Source: Verrucomicrobiia bacterium (GTDB lineage Bacteria; Verrucomicrobiota; Verrucomicrobiia; Limisphaerales; JAEYXS01). Taken from it: a DNA stretch of 64,000 nucleotides. The stretch covers positions 124,001 to 188,000 of the forward strand of contig DASWYF010000035.1 in NCBI GenBank assembly GCA_036405135.1. Reading direction: 5' to 3'. A program made the translations under genes and the position numbers. Below, piece by piece: positions 55,601 to 64,000 of this stretch (position 1 is the stretch's first letter; each line of letters opens with the position of its first letter). Under the pieces are notes generated by a model. That model was not told where the DNA came from and did not search any database. It saw only the letters and a program-made list of their open reading frames with translations.

Positions 55601-58330
55601 ATTCAGGATTTCGAACACGATATCCGCAATGCCTTCGGCGGTTCCGGCTTCCTGACGAATGAACAGTTCTTCCAGACGAACGATCCGTTGGGCGCGAGCA
55701 AGGCGGGATTGAACGAAGACCTCGATGCGTTGGCTGCGTATGTGGCCAGCTTGGGCAATCAGCAATTGCCGCGCAGTCCGTATCGCATGAGCAATGGTTC
55801 ACATACTGCGGATGGCTTGGCCGGTCGTGCTGTGTTCACCACACTGAATTGCAACTCCTGCCATGCTGGGCCGACGATGACCGATGAGGCATTTCACAAT
55901 GTTGGAACATTGCGCGCTACATCGGGTCGCCGTCTGGGTTTGCCGCTGACGGGGATTGAGACACCGACACTTCGAGGGCTTTGGGCGAATGCGCCGTATC
56001 TGCATGATGGTTCTGCGCCGACGTTGGAAGATGTATTCAGCGTCGCTGGTGGCCGGATGTATCCGGCGGAGACAGGCGTGCGTGGCGGTCAGGCTGAGCT
56101 GCATTCCAACGCAGGCGATATCGCGAACAACTATGACGCCACGGTGCGTGGGCGTGCGATGGTGACGCTGGTGCAAAACAGTTCGTTACGTTTCGATCAG
56201 GTCGATGGTGGCACAGGTGGCGTGGGAGCGATCGAGATCCGCTACAGCAACAGCAGTCCAGTGCCGTTGACCCTTCGCGTGAATGGCGTCGATCAGGTGG
56301 TGAATCTTCCCTTCGTAGGGAATTATCCGGTATGGAGGCATACGGTGTGGATGACGCAGCGAGTTGAAGGTGTTGCGTTGTTCGCAGGAGAAAACAATGT
56401 CGTGGAGCTTGTTACTTCCGGGTTCTCTACCTTGAGCGTGGATGAAATGCTCGTATCCACGACGAATCACTTGCAGCAAGCACACGCGCATCGCCAGGTG
56501 CAATCGCTGACGGCTCAGGAGCGTGCGCAACTGCTTGCTTACTTGCGCGAACTGGATGGCAGCCTGGTGGAGAATGGTCCTGCAGCGCCGCCAGCCATCA
56601 CGTTGCAAGCGCCGATCGATGCTTTGCAAAACGGATTCAGCCAGCAAACACCGGTGCGTTACAATCTACAGTTTAGTCGGCCGGTAAGCGGATTGACGGT
56701 TGCTGACTTGGCTTTGAGCGGCACCACGGGGGCTCAGGCGTTGACGTTGGTGGAGTTGAATCCGGGTCGCAGCTATCGCGTGGAGATCGCGGATATGTTG
56801 AAGAGCGGTGTCATTCAACTGCAAGTGCTGACGGGAGCGGTGCAGGATGGAGCGGGCATTGCCAATGCAGTCAGCCCCTTGGTTGCGGTGCAATGGCAGC
56901 CGTTGGTGGATGATCTCGTGACTCTGAGCGATGAGTTTGATCACACGAGTTCCCTGACGAACTGGCACAGCCTGAACCAGACAGAAGGTTGGGGTGTGAA
57001 TCAATTGGAAGCGTTGGATGTGAATGCGACGCGCGCAGGGCACATGCGGTTCATGCCGCACACGGTGTCGTGGTACATGAACAATCAAGGGCCGCTGGTG
57101 TATAAGGAGATCACGGGGGATTTCGTGGCGACACTACGTCTGCAAGTGCAGCGTCGCAATGGCCTGCCGGGGCGGCCGGAAACCTCATGGTCCTTCGGTG
57201 GGTTGATGATCCGCACGCCGCGTAATATCACTGCAGCCGGACCTTCACCTTCAGCACCATTGAATACACGCCTTGCATGGCCGCCAGCGGGCTATGCGAC
57301 GGATTGGACGCCCGATGGTGAGAACGACATCGGCATCTCGCTGGGCTCTCCTTACAACTGGATGAATCCGAATCCGAATCAATGGGCGGTGAGCTCGCGG
57401 TCCACGGTGAATGGTGAGACATCAATAAGCTGGAGCACGAACGATGTGCCGCTAAGCAGCAGTTGGGTCACATTCCAAGCGGTGCGTATCGGAAACACCA
57501 TTATGCTGCTGCGCCGTCATGATGGCGGCGAATGGATCGTCACCGAACGGCATACGCGGCCAGACATGCCTGCGACAGTGCAGGTGGGATTGTTCGGTTT
57601 CACGGATCATGCGAATGCGGTGGCCGGTGGTTTCCTCACGCAACGTTTCGATTATCAAACTGCGTATCATCACAATCGCAATGTCATCAGCACTGCCAAT
57701 GGTTATGCGGCGAATCCCGATCTAGTAGTTGATGCGGACTACTTCCGGTTCCAACGTCCACCGGATGGCTTGAGCGAACAGGCCTTGCTGAATGTTCCAT
57801 TGAATGGGGAGACGCGTTGGCTGAGTGGCACTGCGTTGAATTCGACTTTGGGCGATGGTGTGAATGTGCCCTTCATCACTGCCTTGCCGGGTGGTGCCAA
57901 GCCGTTCGCGTTGTTCGCCAGCTCGGCGGGGGTTGTCGCGAATCCGTTAGCGGATGCGGATGGGGACGGGCAATCGAACTTTGCTGAGTGGGCGTTGGGC
58001 GGCACTAATCCTGCCGATGCGGGTGATGCTCCAGCGATTGTGACCTCCACCTACACAGATGCCGGGCAAACATGGCTGGTGCTATCGCATCTGCGTTTGA
58101 TTGGTGGTGTGACGAACTCCACCGCCTACGCGAATGCTGGAGCGATTTATGAGGTGACGGGCAGTGAAGATCTCGACTGGTGGGAACTCGCACCAATAGG
58201 CATCGCCAATCTTGAGAACTTGCCAACGCCACCTCTTGGTTATCAGTGGGCGAGCTTCCGTTGGCCAGCTCCAGTGAGCGGTTCGAGTCGTGGATTTCTT
58301 CGTTTCAGATTATCTAGTGAGACACCATAA
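52619..58330 (+). CDS. Giant secreted beta-propeller/PKD/di-haem cytochrome c protein
   Basis: 1903 residues from ATG 52619, which begins a signal peptide (VVMMVVVVLGLLLAQSGLGQ). The longer frame to 51653 only shadows the sigma genes. Approximate order: LVIVD-type repeats (40-350), Ig-like (355-460), PKD (466-553, FDFGDGSVRTDW), YVTN-type propeller (564-898), MauG-like cytochrome with two haem motifs CATCH (946-950) and CNSCH (1078-1082), a carbohydrate-binding-like domain (1188-1278), a second Ig-like domain (1324-1421), a laminin-G/DUF1349-like domain (1434-1680), and a calcium-binding DADGDGQSNFAEW motif (about 1779) typical of verrucomicrobial surface proteins. Two haems and a propeller suggest electron transfer or peroxidase chemistry at the cell surface. 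It ends at a strong terminator. Confidence 0.87.
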   Translation: MKNRVVMMVVVVLGLLLAQSGLGQGFPNVPQTAGARLTPLVGTNNGRMAIIAYHNGWLYTSPESPDSLAGSDIQARRWNISNLGNVYVEEVLGVSPQAVNAHGYFNVGDRLVLGPNNAGSSWTFRAASPGVNERGPMAGLGNVGVRGSLFYPWFIGPTYWSYNAVEGNAELSLRGQVLSSWDHLGLTGVIGHPFIVGNLLIFASDQSRTGVATYDISDPANPRLLDVLKTGGPGGYWPELWGGDGKLYVVFPYRENGRGMRVVDVTDPANLRFLADVPLPGDEPMYAQFQDEYAFIGSHKVDMRSLQSVLTFNTAAQGVDASQFALPLGNLLVTGGVGEFQGMAIWAHQAAPDTRGPSVGYHIPRAGQTNYPAGLPITLLIHETLETHTITVGENFIVRPVGGASISGTVTFAFDDILTFTPNQPLQADTTYEVVIPAGGIRDAAGNGIEGYSFTFSTGNSVNGNLPPTVTSFTATPYPAQPLMEISFQAAGSDPEGNALSYRFDFGDGSVRTDWSGVTTATHSYANAGHYQAKVQVRDNSGVITTRATTVTVMPELPAGNRPTHSSQVVVDTARRTVWTVNPDNNSVRSFHADTLVAGPEITVGADPRNVAVDANGNAWVTCHDADRIDIISPAGAFQTIPLLYGSAPFGIVMSSDGLIAYVSLHGSGQVMRFNTGTRTSSGVLSVGPTPRAMALNADGSRLYVTRFISPRHRGEVWAVDTTGAMSVNRTLAIPKFGGESHRDGTAEGKGIANTLAGIALSPDGTQLFITGNKMNTDRGVLTDSELTQDNTVRNIVVVMNTASGQVTDSLDIDNSDSSSAVTFSPLGDYFFVTLQGNNEVAIFDRLAVNSEAGLGGLITRHGVGRAPQGVAVDPVTRRAFVSNFMARSVSVLEVDQFLATGALNIPTNTVQTIVTEALSPAVLRGKQLFYDASDTRMSAEGYISCATCHNDGGQDGQVWDFTGRGEGLRRTITLRGRSGMAHGNVHWSGNFDEIQDFEHDIRNAFGGSGFLTNEQFFQTNDPLGASKAGLNEDLDALAAYVASLGNQQLPRSPYRMSNGSHTADGLAGRAVFTTLNCNSCHAGPTMTDEAFHNVGTLRATSGRRLGLPLTGIETPTLRGLWANAPYLHDGSAPTLEDVFSVAGGRMYPAETGVRGGQAELHSNAGDIANNYDATVRGRAMVTLVQNSSLRFDQVDGGTGGVGAIEIRYSNSSPVPLTLRVNGVDQVVNLPFVGNYPVWRHTVWMTQRVEGVALFAGENNVVELVTSGFSTLSVDEMLVSTTNHLQQAHAHRQVQSLTAQERAQLLAYLRELDGSLVENGPAAPPAITLQAPIDALQNGFSQQTPVRYNLQFSRPVSGLTVADLALSGTTGAQALTLVELNPGRSYRVEIADMLKSGVIQLQVLTGAVQDGAGIANAVSPLVAVQWQPLVDDLVTLSDEFDHTSSLTNWHSLNQTEGWGVNQLEALDVNATRAGHMRFMPHTVSWYMNNQGPLVYKEITGDFVATLRLQVQRRNGLPGRPETSWSFGGLMIRTPRNITAAGPSPSAPLNTRLAWPPAGYATDWTPDGENDIGISLGSPYNWMNPNPNQWAVSSRSTVNGETSISWSTNDVPLSSSWVTFQAVRIGNTIMLLRRHDGGEWIVTERHTRPDMPATVQVGLFGFTDHANAVAGGFLTQRFDYQTAYHHNRNVISTANGYAANPDLVVDADYFRFQRPPDGLSEQALLNVPLNGETRWLSGTALNSTLGDGVNVPFITALPGGAKPFALFASSAGVVANPLADADGDGQSNFAEWALGGTNPADAGDAPAIVTSTYTDAGQTWLVLSHLRLIGGVTNSTAYANAGAIYEVTGSEDLDWWELAPIGIANLENLPTPPLGYQWASFRWPAPVSGSSRGFLRFRLSSETP

Positions 58331-58346
58331 ACTCATGCTTTGTTAC

Positions 58347-58384
58347 ATTGCCCGTCATCCACACCGGATGGCGGGCAATTTTTG
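58347..58384 (+). terminator. Intrinsic terminator of giant secreted protein gene
   Basis: ATTGCCCGTCATCC (58347-58360), loop ACACC, GGATGGCGGGCAAT (58366-58379) with one T-G pair, followed by TTTTTG. Located 16 bp after the stop codon. Confidence 0.93.
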
Positions 58385-58457
58385 TTTAAGGACCAGCAAG
58401 TATCTGCCGATAGGAAGGCGAGCAGGGGATGGCAATGACTTCCCTTGCGTGATTTCA

Positions 58458-59321
58458 ATGAAACGAATCCTGATACTTGGTCTGTCATGTTTTGCCACTG
58501 TAACTGCTTTGAACGCAGCGGAATCCGTTGCAAATAAAAGCAGCTATCATCTGTTCAACCCCACGCCGTCGGAGCAGATGCGTGAGATGAGCACGGATCG
58601 TCCGGACAAGACGGAAAGTCCCTACACCGTGGATGCCGGCCATTTTCAGGTGGAGTCGGATATCGCGAATTTTTCCTACGACCACGACACCGCTGCGGGA
58701 GCAGACATCCGCACGCGTAGCTGGTCGCTGGGAACGTTGAATCTCAAGGTTGGGCTCAACAACCGTTCGGATCTGCAGTTGGTCGTGCCAAGCTGGAACC
58801 ATGTTCGCACGGATGATCAAGTGGCTGGAACGCTCACAAAGCAATCTGGTTTCGGTGACCTCGTGGCTCGCCTGAAGGTAAATCTCTGGGGCAATGACAG
58901 CGGTGATACAGCTCTCGCCGTGATGCCGTTCGTGAAGTTTCCTTCGAATACCGATGCCTTGGGCAATAAAGATTACGAAGGCGGCTTGATTGTCCCTCTG
59001 GGCATCGCTCTTTCAGAAAATTGGAGCCTCGGTCTGATGACGGAGTTCGACATCATCAAGGACACCGCCAGTTCCGGTTATCATCCAGAGTTCATCAACA
59101 GCATCACGGTGAGCCGTCCCATTTTCGGTGAAGTCTCGGCGTATCTGGAATTCTTCAGTGCGGTGAGTGCGGAACGCGGCACACCGTGGATCGGCACGGT
59201 GGATTGCGGTATCACGTGGGGGATCACCAAGAACATGCAGCTCGATTGCGGCATCAACTTCGGCGTCACCCGCGCTGCTGAAGACATGAATCCGTTCCTC
59301 GGCTTCACCTTCCGCTACTAA
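58458..59321 (+). CDS. Outer-membrane transporter-like protein (phenol MetA-degradation type)
   Basis: 287 residues with a signal peptide ([20 protein letters not shown]). The mature part carries the [23 protein letters not shown] opening (in part) and alternating amphipathic strands ending in the aromatic GFTFRY, hallmarks of a small outer-membrane beta-barrel of the MetA-pathway transporter family. The C-terminal Tyr suits BAM recognition. Substrate unknown. The start at 58458 is chosen for the signal peptide; upstream codons overlap the terminator. The chemoreceptor follows 23 bp downstream. Confidence 0.78.
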   Translation: MKRILILGLSCFATVTALNAAESVANKSSYHLFNPTPSEQMREMSTDRPDKTESPYTVDAGHFQVESDIANFSYDHDTAAGADIRTRSWSLGTLNLKVGLNNRSDLQLVVPSWNHVRTDDQVAGTLTKQSGFGDLVARLKVNLWGNDSGDTALAVMPFVKFPSNTDALGNKDYEGGLIVPLGIALSENWSLGLMTEFDIIKDTASSGYHPEFINSITVSRPIFGEVSAYLEFFSAVSAERGTPWIGTVDCGITWGITKNMQLDCGINFGVTRAAEDMNPFLGFTFRY

Positions 59322-59344
59322 TTCAATTTTTTCGACGTTTAATC

Positions 59345-60961
59345 ATGCAAATCAGCCTGCGGACAAAAGTGTTGAGCATCAGTGCGGTGGGTGCACTGCT
59401 TATCTTCATCGTCGGTGCCGGTGCTGTGCACCAGCTGCGACAGATGATCGCGAACCAGGAAAAGATGAGCGAGGCCAACTCCGCCCTGCGCAATCAACTG
59501 GAGGCGGACATGATGCACGATGCCATCCGCTCGGATGTGCTCGCCGCCTTGCGCGCCAGCAGCCGGAAGGAGGCAGCGGAATTGCAACAGGCAAAGGCTG
59601 CTCTCACCGATCATTCCCAAACTATCCGGAATCGTTTCAAAGAAAACGATGCGATGAGCCTGACCGAGGAAACCCACAGTGCGATCAAAGCTGTGAGCGG
59701 TCCATTGGATGCCTATGTCCAGCAGGCAGAAAAAGTTCTCGCCGCAGGTGGAGCGAATCCCGCCGAAGCTGACGCATTGATGCCCGCTTTCACGAAATCA
59801 TTTACTGATCTCGAAGAAGCGATGGAGAAGGTGAGCGATGTCATCGAGGCAGGCAGTGAAGCCTATGCCAAATTGAACGAAGAGCTCTGCCAGGCCTTTT
59901 ATACGCGCTTGATCGCCACGGTCGTGCTGGGTGTGATCGTTTTGATTGTTGTTGCGATCGCAGTAGCTCGCAGCATTCCGAAACCGTTCCAGACATTGAC
60001 CAATCAGATGGCGGAGATGGCCCGGGCAGTGGACACGGCTTCAGGTCAAATTGCCGGAGCCAGCCAAGGGTTGGCCGAAGGAGCGAGCCAGCAGGCCGCG
60101 AGTCTTGAGGAGACGAGCGCGAGTCTGGAAGAGATGTCGTCGATGACCCGCCGCAATGCCGAGCACGCGCAGCGGGCGAAAGATCTGGCGAACCAGACCC
60201 GTCAAGCAGCGGATGTTGGGGCGACGGACATGGGAGCGATGACGCGTGCAATGGATGAGATCAAGGGAGCCAGTGATAACATCGCGGCCATCATCAAGAC
60301 GATCGATGAGATTGCTTTCCAGACGAATATTTTGGCTTTGAACGCCGCGGTGGAAGCCGCGCGAGCGGGTGAAGCCGGCATGGGCTTCGCCGTGGTGGCG
60401 GACGAAGTCCGCAACCTGGCGCAGCGAAGTGCGACTGCCGCGCGTGAGACGGGCGAGAAGATCGCCGATGCGATCCGCAAGAGCCAGCAAGGCGTGGAGT
60501 TGAGCGGGAAGGTGGCGAAGAGTTTGGAAGAGATCGTAGGGAAGGCCCGTCAAGTGGATGAATTGGTGGGGGAGATCGCCGGAGCTTCCCGAGAGCAGAG
60601 CACGGGCATCAGCCAGGTGAACGAAGCGGTGACGCAGATGGACAAAGTGACGCAGGGCAATGCGGCGAGTGCCGAGGAGAGTGCGGCGGCAGCGGAAGAA
60701 CTGCACGCACAGGCTGCCGCACTGAAGGGAGCTGTGGAGCAGTTGCAGGCGCTGGTGGGAGGGAAAGGTGAAGCAGCCGTTACGGTAAATCACGCGAAAC
60801 CAGCAGCCGTCGCGAAATCAGCAAGTGGGAGCAAAGTGTTGCGCCCGACTGTCACGAAAGCTTCCGCATCCAAGCCGAGTTTGGCAACCAATGGCGCCAA
60901 CGGTCACAACGGCAAGCATCAAGACCCGCTTCCCATGGAAGAGGCCTTCAAAGACTTTTAA
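59345..60961 (+). CDS. Methyl-accepting chemotaxis protein
   Basis: 538 residues: membrane helix 1 (about 9-29), a helical periplasmic sensor (about 30-185), membrane helix 2 (188-208), then a long cytoplasmic coiled coil with the conserved hairpin tip around residues 321-363 ([36 protein letters not shown]). It signals to CheA-CheW; no chemotaxis kinase genes are in the window. The tail is Ala/Lys-rich and lacks an obvious CheR-docking pentapeptide. It sits 23 bp after an outer-membrane protein gene and 43 bp before a porin gene. Confidence 0.94.
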   Translation: MQISLRTKVLSISAVGALLIFIVGAGAVHQLRQMIANQEKMSEANSALRNQLEADMMHDAIRSDVLAALRASSRKEAAELQQAKAALTDHSQTIRNRFKENDAMSLTEETHSAIKAVSGPLDAYVQQAEKVLAAGGANPAEADALMPAFTKSFTDLEEAMEKVSDVIEAGSEAYAKLNEELCQAFYTRLIATVVLGVIVLIVVAIAVARSIPKPFQTLTNQMAEMARAVDTASGQIAGASQGLAEGASQQAASLEETSASLEEMSSMTRRNAEHAQRAKDLANQTRQAADVGATDMGAMTRAMDEIKGASDNIAAIIKTIDEIAFQTNILALNAAVEAARAGEAGMGFAVVADEVRNLAQRSATAARETGEKIADAIRKSQQGVELSGKVAKSLEEIVGKARQVDELVGEIAGASREQSTGISQVNEAVTQMDKVTQGNAASAEESAAAAEELHAQAAALKGAVEQLQALVGGKGEAAVTVNHAKPAAVAKSASGSKVLRPTVTKASASKPSLATNGANGHNGKHQDPLPMEEAFKDF

Positions 60962-61004
60962 AACCCGCAGTTAATACAGCACACAGTTATTTCGAAGATT
61001 CTTC

Positions 61005-62474
61005 ATGAACCAGAAAAACATCATCAAAGTTCTGCCCGCCGTGGTCGGTGTGGCTCTCGCGGTAACTCCAGCCCTCGCGCAAACGGCTCCGGCCAAGCCT
61101 GCACCGGCAAAGGCTCCAGCAAGCGCTGGCCTGGTCAACGACTGGTTGCGCAAACAGGATGATGCGTTCAAGGCTTTCGATATCGGAGCTGAAACCCGTC
61201 TGCGCTACGAGATGTTCCAAAACGGCTTGAGCACGGACAGCTCTGCTGCCGGTGTCTCGCGCCATTTTATCGATGGCATTGATAACGACGACGCCGTGCT
61301 CTACTTCCGCCAGAAAGTCCACTTGGGCTACAAGGCAGCGGATTGGCTGGGCTTCTATGTGCAGGGGCGTTACAGCGCCACCGGCGGTGATGATCAGGCA
61401 GCGAATCCCGGTGAGGATTTTGTCGATGTGTTCCAAGCCTACGTGGACTTGGGTAACAAGAAGGAATTCCCACTGACAGCACGCATCGGTCGTCAGGTTC
61501 TGTCCTACGGCGATCAGCGCTACGTCGGCCAGTCGAACTGGAGCAACGTGGATCGCTCTTTCGATGCCTTCAAACTGCGCTACGAAGCCAAGGATATCTG
61601 GGTGGATGCTTTCATGAGCCGTGTCGTGCTGACGGATGACAACGAGTTCAACGTATCGAATGATTACGATCTTTTCTCCGGCGTCTACGCAGGCACGAAG
61701 ACATTGATCCCCAAGCAGGAAACGGAAGTCTATTTCCTCTCCCGCAATGCCTCGGTGGGTTCTCCTACGGCCACGACGGGTGCTCCGACCGCAGGCGGTC
61801 CTTCCGCACGTGACATCTACAGCCTTGGCTTTCGCGTGAAATCGTTGCCCGGTGAATTCAAGGGCTGGGATTACAGCGCTGAATTCATCCAACAATTCGG
61901 CAGCGTGAATGTCGGTGGTGCGCAAGGCCGCATCAAACAAGACGCCTTCGCCGCTTCACTCGGTGGCGGTTATACGTTCAAGGAGGTGTTCGCCGAACCT
62001 CGTGTCGGATTCCTCTACAACTATTCCTCAGGCGACAACAACCCGACGGACGGCAAGAGCGAAACGCTTGAGACATTGTTCGGTACGAATCACGGCCTCT
62101 ATGGTCTGATGGATTTCACGGGTCTGCGTAACACCCATAACCCGACGCTGAGCCTGAACCTGAAGCCTGCGAAGGCGTGGAAGGTCAGCTTGGATTACCA
62201 CATGTTCTGGCTGGCGAATGACCGCGACTTCTTCTACCCGCAATCGGGTGGCGGACGCGCTGCGAACGGTTACGGTCGCAATACGCAATACAGCAAGTTC
62301 ATCGGTTCCGAGATCAACCTGACCGCAGCTTACACCATCAAGCCATGGTGGAATCTCGAGTTCGGTTATGGTCATTTCTTTGCGGGAAGTTATATCAAAG
62401 ATTCGCTTTCAGCCGCGGGCAACCGCGCTGCCGATTCGGACTGGGGTTACGTCCAGACGGTATTCAAGTTCTGA
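61005..62474 (+). CDS. Alginate-export/OprB-like outer-membrane porin
   Basis: 489 residues with a signal peptide (VLPAVVGVALAVTPALAQ), an Ala/Pro-rich linker and a large beta-barrel: ETRLRYEMFQ, DNDDAVLYFRQKVHLGYKAA, ARIGRQVLSYGDQRYVGQSNW match the alginate-export porin family. The C-terminus ends YVQTVFKF, the aromatic-terminal outer-membrane signature. Substrate uncertain. An intrinsic terminator follows 22 bp after the stop, so it closes the transcript starting at 58458 or 59345. Confidence 0.87.
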   Translation: MNQKNIIKVLPAVVGVALAVTPALAQTAPAKPAPAKAPASAGLVNDWLRKQDDAFKAFDIGAETRLRYEMFQNGLSTDSSAAGVSRHFIDGIDNDDAVLYFRQKVHLGYKAADWLGFYVQGRYSATGGDDQAANPGEDFVDVFQAYVDLGNKKEFPLTARIGRQVLSYGDQRYVGQSNWSNVDRSFDAFKLRYEAKDIWVDAFMSRVVLTDDNEFNVSNDYDLFSGVYAGTKTLIPKQETEVYFLSRNASVGSPTATTGAPTAGGPSARDIYSLGFRVKSLPGEFKGWDYSAEFIQQFGSVNVGGAQGRIKQDAFAASLGGGYTFKEVFAEPRVGFLYNYSSGDNNPTDGKSETLETLFGTNHGLYGLMDFTGLRNTHNPTLSLNLKPAKAWKVSLDYHMFWLANDRDFFYPQSGGGRAANGYGRNTQYSKFIGSEINLTAAYTIKPWWNLEFGYGHFFAGSYIKDSLSAAGNRAADSDWGYVQTVFKF

Positions 62475-62496
62475 CGCTTCTCCGTTCGTTCCTCCG

Positions 62497-62532
62497 CAGG
62501 CGCCCGGGCGTGCATTCCCGGGCGCCTGTTTT
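62497..62532 (+). terminator. Intrinsic terminator of porin gene
   Basis: CAGGCGCCCGGG (62497-62508), 8-base loop, CCCGGGCGCCTG (62517-62528), then TTTTA. A perfect 12-bp stem. Confidence 0.93.
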
Positions 62533-62650
62533 ATGGACTCATCTCCGTAACAACCTGTCACTAAAGTCCAGGATATAACTGCCGATATTTAGGCAATACT
62601 GGCTTCGGGAGTTTCCCGAGAATGCACTCCAATCCGATTTAAATAAAAAT

Positions 62651-63202
62651 ATGAACCAGCCGATCTGCATCACGTTCGCAACTCTCATCTTGCTTTTCAC
62701 CCGGCTAACAGCGCAGGCGCAGCTTGATCCGGCCGCTCAGGCCAGGGTGGATGCTGCTGTAATGGACATTCAGCAATGGGCCTCCAACCCCGCAATCGTG
62801 AAAGCGGTATCGGCCCAGAATGCCACCCTTCCGGCGGATTATTCAGCCATGACACAGGATAAGTGGAAGGTGGCTACGATCTTGGACCCTTTCGTCCGTT
62901 CCTTCTCCAAGAATGAAGCCGGGGCATTCCTCAAAACCAAAAAGACGGACACCGTTTCTGAAGCATTCATCTCGGATGCGAACGGTCTTAAGGTCGGTTT
63001 CCTCTCCAAGACATCGAGCTGGAGTCATAAAGGCAACCCCAAACACGAAGTTCCGATGACTGGCAAAATTTGGCAGGGCAAGGTCGAGCTGGATGAGTCC
63101 ACTGGGCTGCAGCAAGTCCAAGTCTCCGTGCCTGTGCTCGCTGATGGCAAGCCAGCGGGTTCTCTTGTAGTTGGTTTGGTGCTCTCCAAGTTGGAGAAGT
63201 AA
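62651..63202 (+). CDS. Stand-alone periplasmic Cache-like sensor domain protein
   Basis: 183 residues: signal peptide (ITFATLILLFTRLTAQAQ), then a single PAS/Cache-like fold with the segment EAFISDANGLKVGFLSKT, SHKGNPKHEVPMTGKIWQG and VQVSVPVLADGKPAGSLVVGL, the pattern usually found in the periplasmic half of chemoreceptors and kinases. It has no transmembrane or output domain, so it would bind a ligand and pass it to a membrane partner. The chemoreceptor at 63229 follows after 26 bp and itself lacks a Cache fold. Partner role is inference. Confidence 0.7.
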   Translation: MNQPICITFATLILLFTRLTAQAQLDPAAQARVDAAVMDIQQWASNPAIVKAVSAQNATLPADYSAMTQDKWKVATILDPFVRSFSKNEAGAFLKTKKTDTVSEAFISDANGLKVGFLSKTSSWSHKGNPKHEVPMTGKIWQGKVELDESTGLQQVQVSVPVLADGKPAGSLVVGLVLSKLEK

Positions 63203-63228
63203 GCGGCCTGTTTCAGGTTCGAAAACTT

Positions 63229-64000
63229 ATGAAAAAATTCAGCATCCCGCGCCAGATGATGGTGTTCATCGTGGCTTTTGGCGCGGTGAGTCTCATTTTG
63301 TGTGCGGCGCTTGGTGTGTTGCTGCGCGATTCTCTCGGCCATGCCGAAAGATCAGTCAGCAAGTCGACTGAAGAATTCGACCGCAGCTATCACTTGCTCG
63401 AAGTGCTGGGCTCGGGGCAAAGCCAGCTGCAGCGATTGTTGCGCATGAAAGACGCGGACGATATCGAGAAAGGCATCAAACTCCTTGAGGACATGCGGGC
63501 TGAGGTTCGCAAAACGATCAAGGACGACGGACAGGTTCTGGCTAAAGTTTCTCAATCTTATGAAACACTGGTCATCGCGCAGCAGAAGTCCCTGGATGCG
63601 TTGCTGCTCGGCAAATACAGCGATGCGAATGAAGTTTTCCTTGGTGAAACTTGTGCCGTTTATGAGGGCTTGCTGAATGAACTCGAAGATTCACAGAACA
63701 AGGCGCGTGAACTGGCGGCGACGGATTTCGCGGCGCAATCACAGGCGATTCATAGGAAAGTTTATATCCGCGGAATCATCACTTTCGCAGTGATGATCGG
63801 GTTGATGGTTTTCGGCTGGAATCTCAAATCTCATATCACACGTGCCTTGCAATGGCTCTCAGAGCAAATGGCAGTGATGAGCAAGCAGGTGGATCTGGCC
63901 TCGGAACAAATAGCTGGATCAAGCCAAAGCCTGGCTGAAGGGGCGAGCCAGCAGGCGGCCAGTTTGGAAGAGACGAGCGCCAGCCTGGAAGAGATGTCAT
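63229..64000 (+). CDS. Methyl-accepting chemotaxis protein, 3' end outside window
   Basis: Open frame from ATG 63229 (MKKFSIPRQMM) to the window edge without a stop, 257 residues visible. Membrane helix 1 (VFIVAFGAVSLILCAALGVLL), a helical periplasmic sensor, membrane helix 2 (about residues 184-202, ITFAVMIGLMVFGW), then the start of the signalling coiled coil ([20 protein letters not shown]). That last stretch matches the receptor at 59345 almost residue for residue, marking the two as paralogues with different sensors. It probably forms a unit with the Cache-like protein just upstream. Confidence 0.93.
   Translation, partial: MKKFSIPRQMMVFIVAFGAVSLILCAALGVLLRDSLGHAERSVSKSTEEFDRSYHLLEVLGSGQSQLQRLLRMKDADDIEKGIKLLEDMRAEVRKTIKDDGQVLAKVSQSYETLVIAQQKSLDALLLGKYSDANEVFLGETCAVYEGLLNELEDSQNKARELAATDFAAQSQAIHRKVYIRGIITFAVMIGLMVFGWNLKSHITRALQWLSEQMAVMSKQVDLASEQIAGSSQSLAEGASQQAASLEETSASLEEMS

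Overview
The window looks like chromosomal DNA of a Verrucomicrobiota bacterium, probably of the Pedosphaera/Limisphaera side. This rests on style rather than a marker gene: no rRNA or tRNA gene was seen. The pointers are modular secretins, extracytoplasmic OB-like sensor kinases, a secreted FAD oxidoreductase, an ECF sigma factor paired with a membrane protein ending in a lectin-like domain, a giant secreted propeller/cytochrome protein, and intergenic DNA full of short palindromic repeats. The cell envelope is Gram-negative (secretin, porins, Lgt, O-antigen ligase, BCCP-type acetyl-CoA carboxylase).

Layout. 1-2749: 3' part of a secretin-family gene with a duplicated module. 2750-4281: about 1.5 kb without a convincing gene, holding a 9-bp tandem repeat and several palindromes. 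4382-9108: MFS/spermidine-synthase fusion, lgt, rluD. 9128-21600 (minus strand): a tightly packed six-gene operon, DUF4132, DUF4132, MoxR-type AAA+ ATPase, DUF5682, VWA, SWIM zinc finger. The same gene types make up the little-understood E. coli yehI-yehL-yehM-yehP-yehQ set. This is the best candidate for an undescribed system here. 21801-24290: small membrane proteins, a PfkB kinase and thiE. 24400-27999: a hybrid histidine kinase and a receiver-adenylate cyclase fusion. 28056-32032: accC, accB, aroQ and an O-antigen ligase. 32173-36471: LOG protein, M16 peptidase, pabB, pabC. 36625-37668: zinc alcohol dehydrogenase. 37900-46562: two complete two-component systems (NarL/LuxR type, then OmpR type) flanking a lipoprotein and an FAD oxidoreductase. 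46740-49700: ankyrin-repeat exported protein. 49896-51011: Tat-exported propeller. 51024-52528: ECF sigma factor and putative membrane partner, divergent from a 1903-residue secreted protein with two haem-binding CxxCH motifs (52619-58330). 58458-64000: two outer-membrane proteins interleaved with two chemoreceptors and a lone Cache-like periplasmic protein; the last chemoreceptor runs off the window.

A second theme is repeat invasion. A palindromic element seen twice in the 2.75-4.28 kb gap also lies in frame inside the NarL-type kinase at about 39.6 kb. Other repeats form the C-terminal tails of the OmpR-type kinase and regulator. Two hairpins facing each other between pabC and the dehydrogenase show compensatory base changes. 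A 23-bp sequence with Pho-box-like architecture (7-bp direct repeats, 11-bp period) occurs exactly twice, upstream of the OmpR-type kinase and upstream of the ankyrin gene, suggesting a small regulon of the regulator encoded between them.
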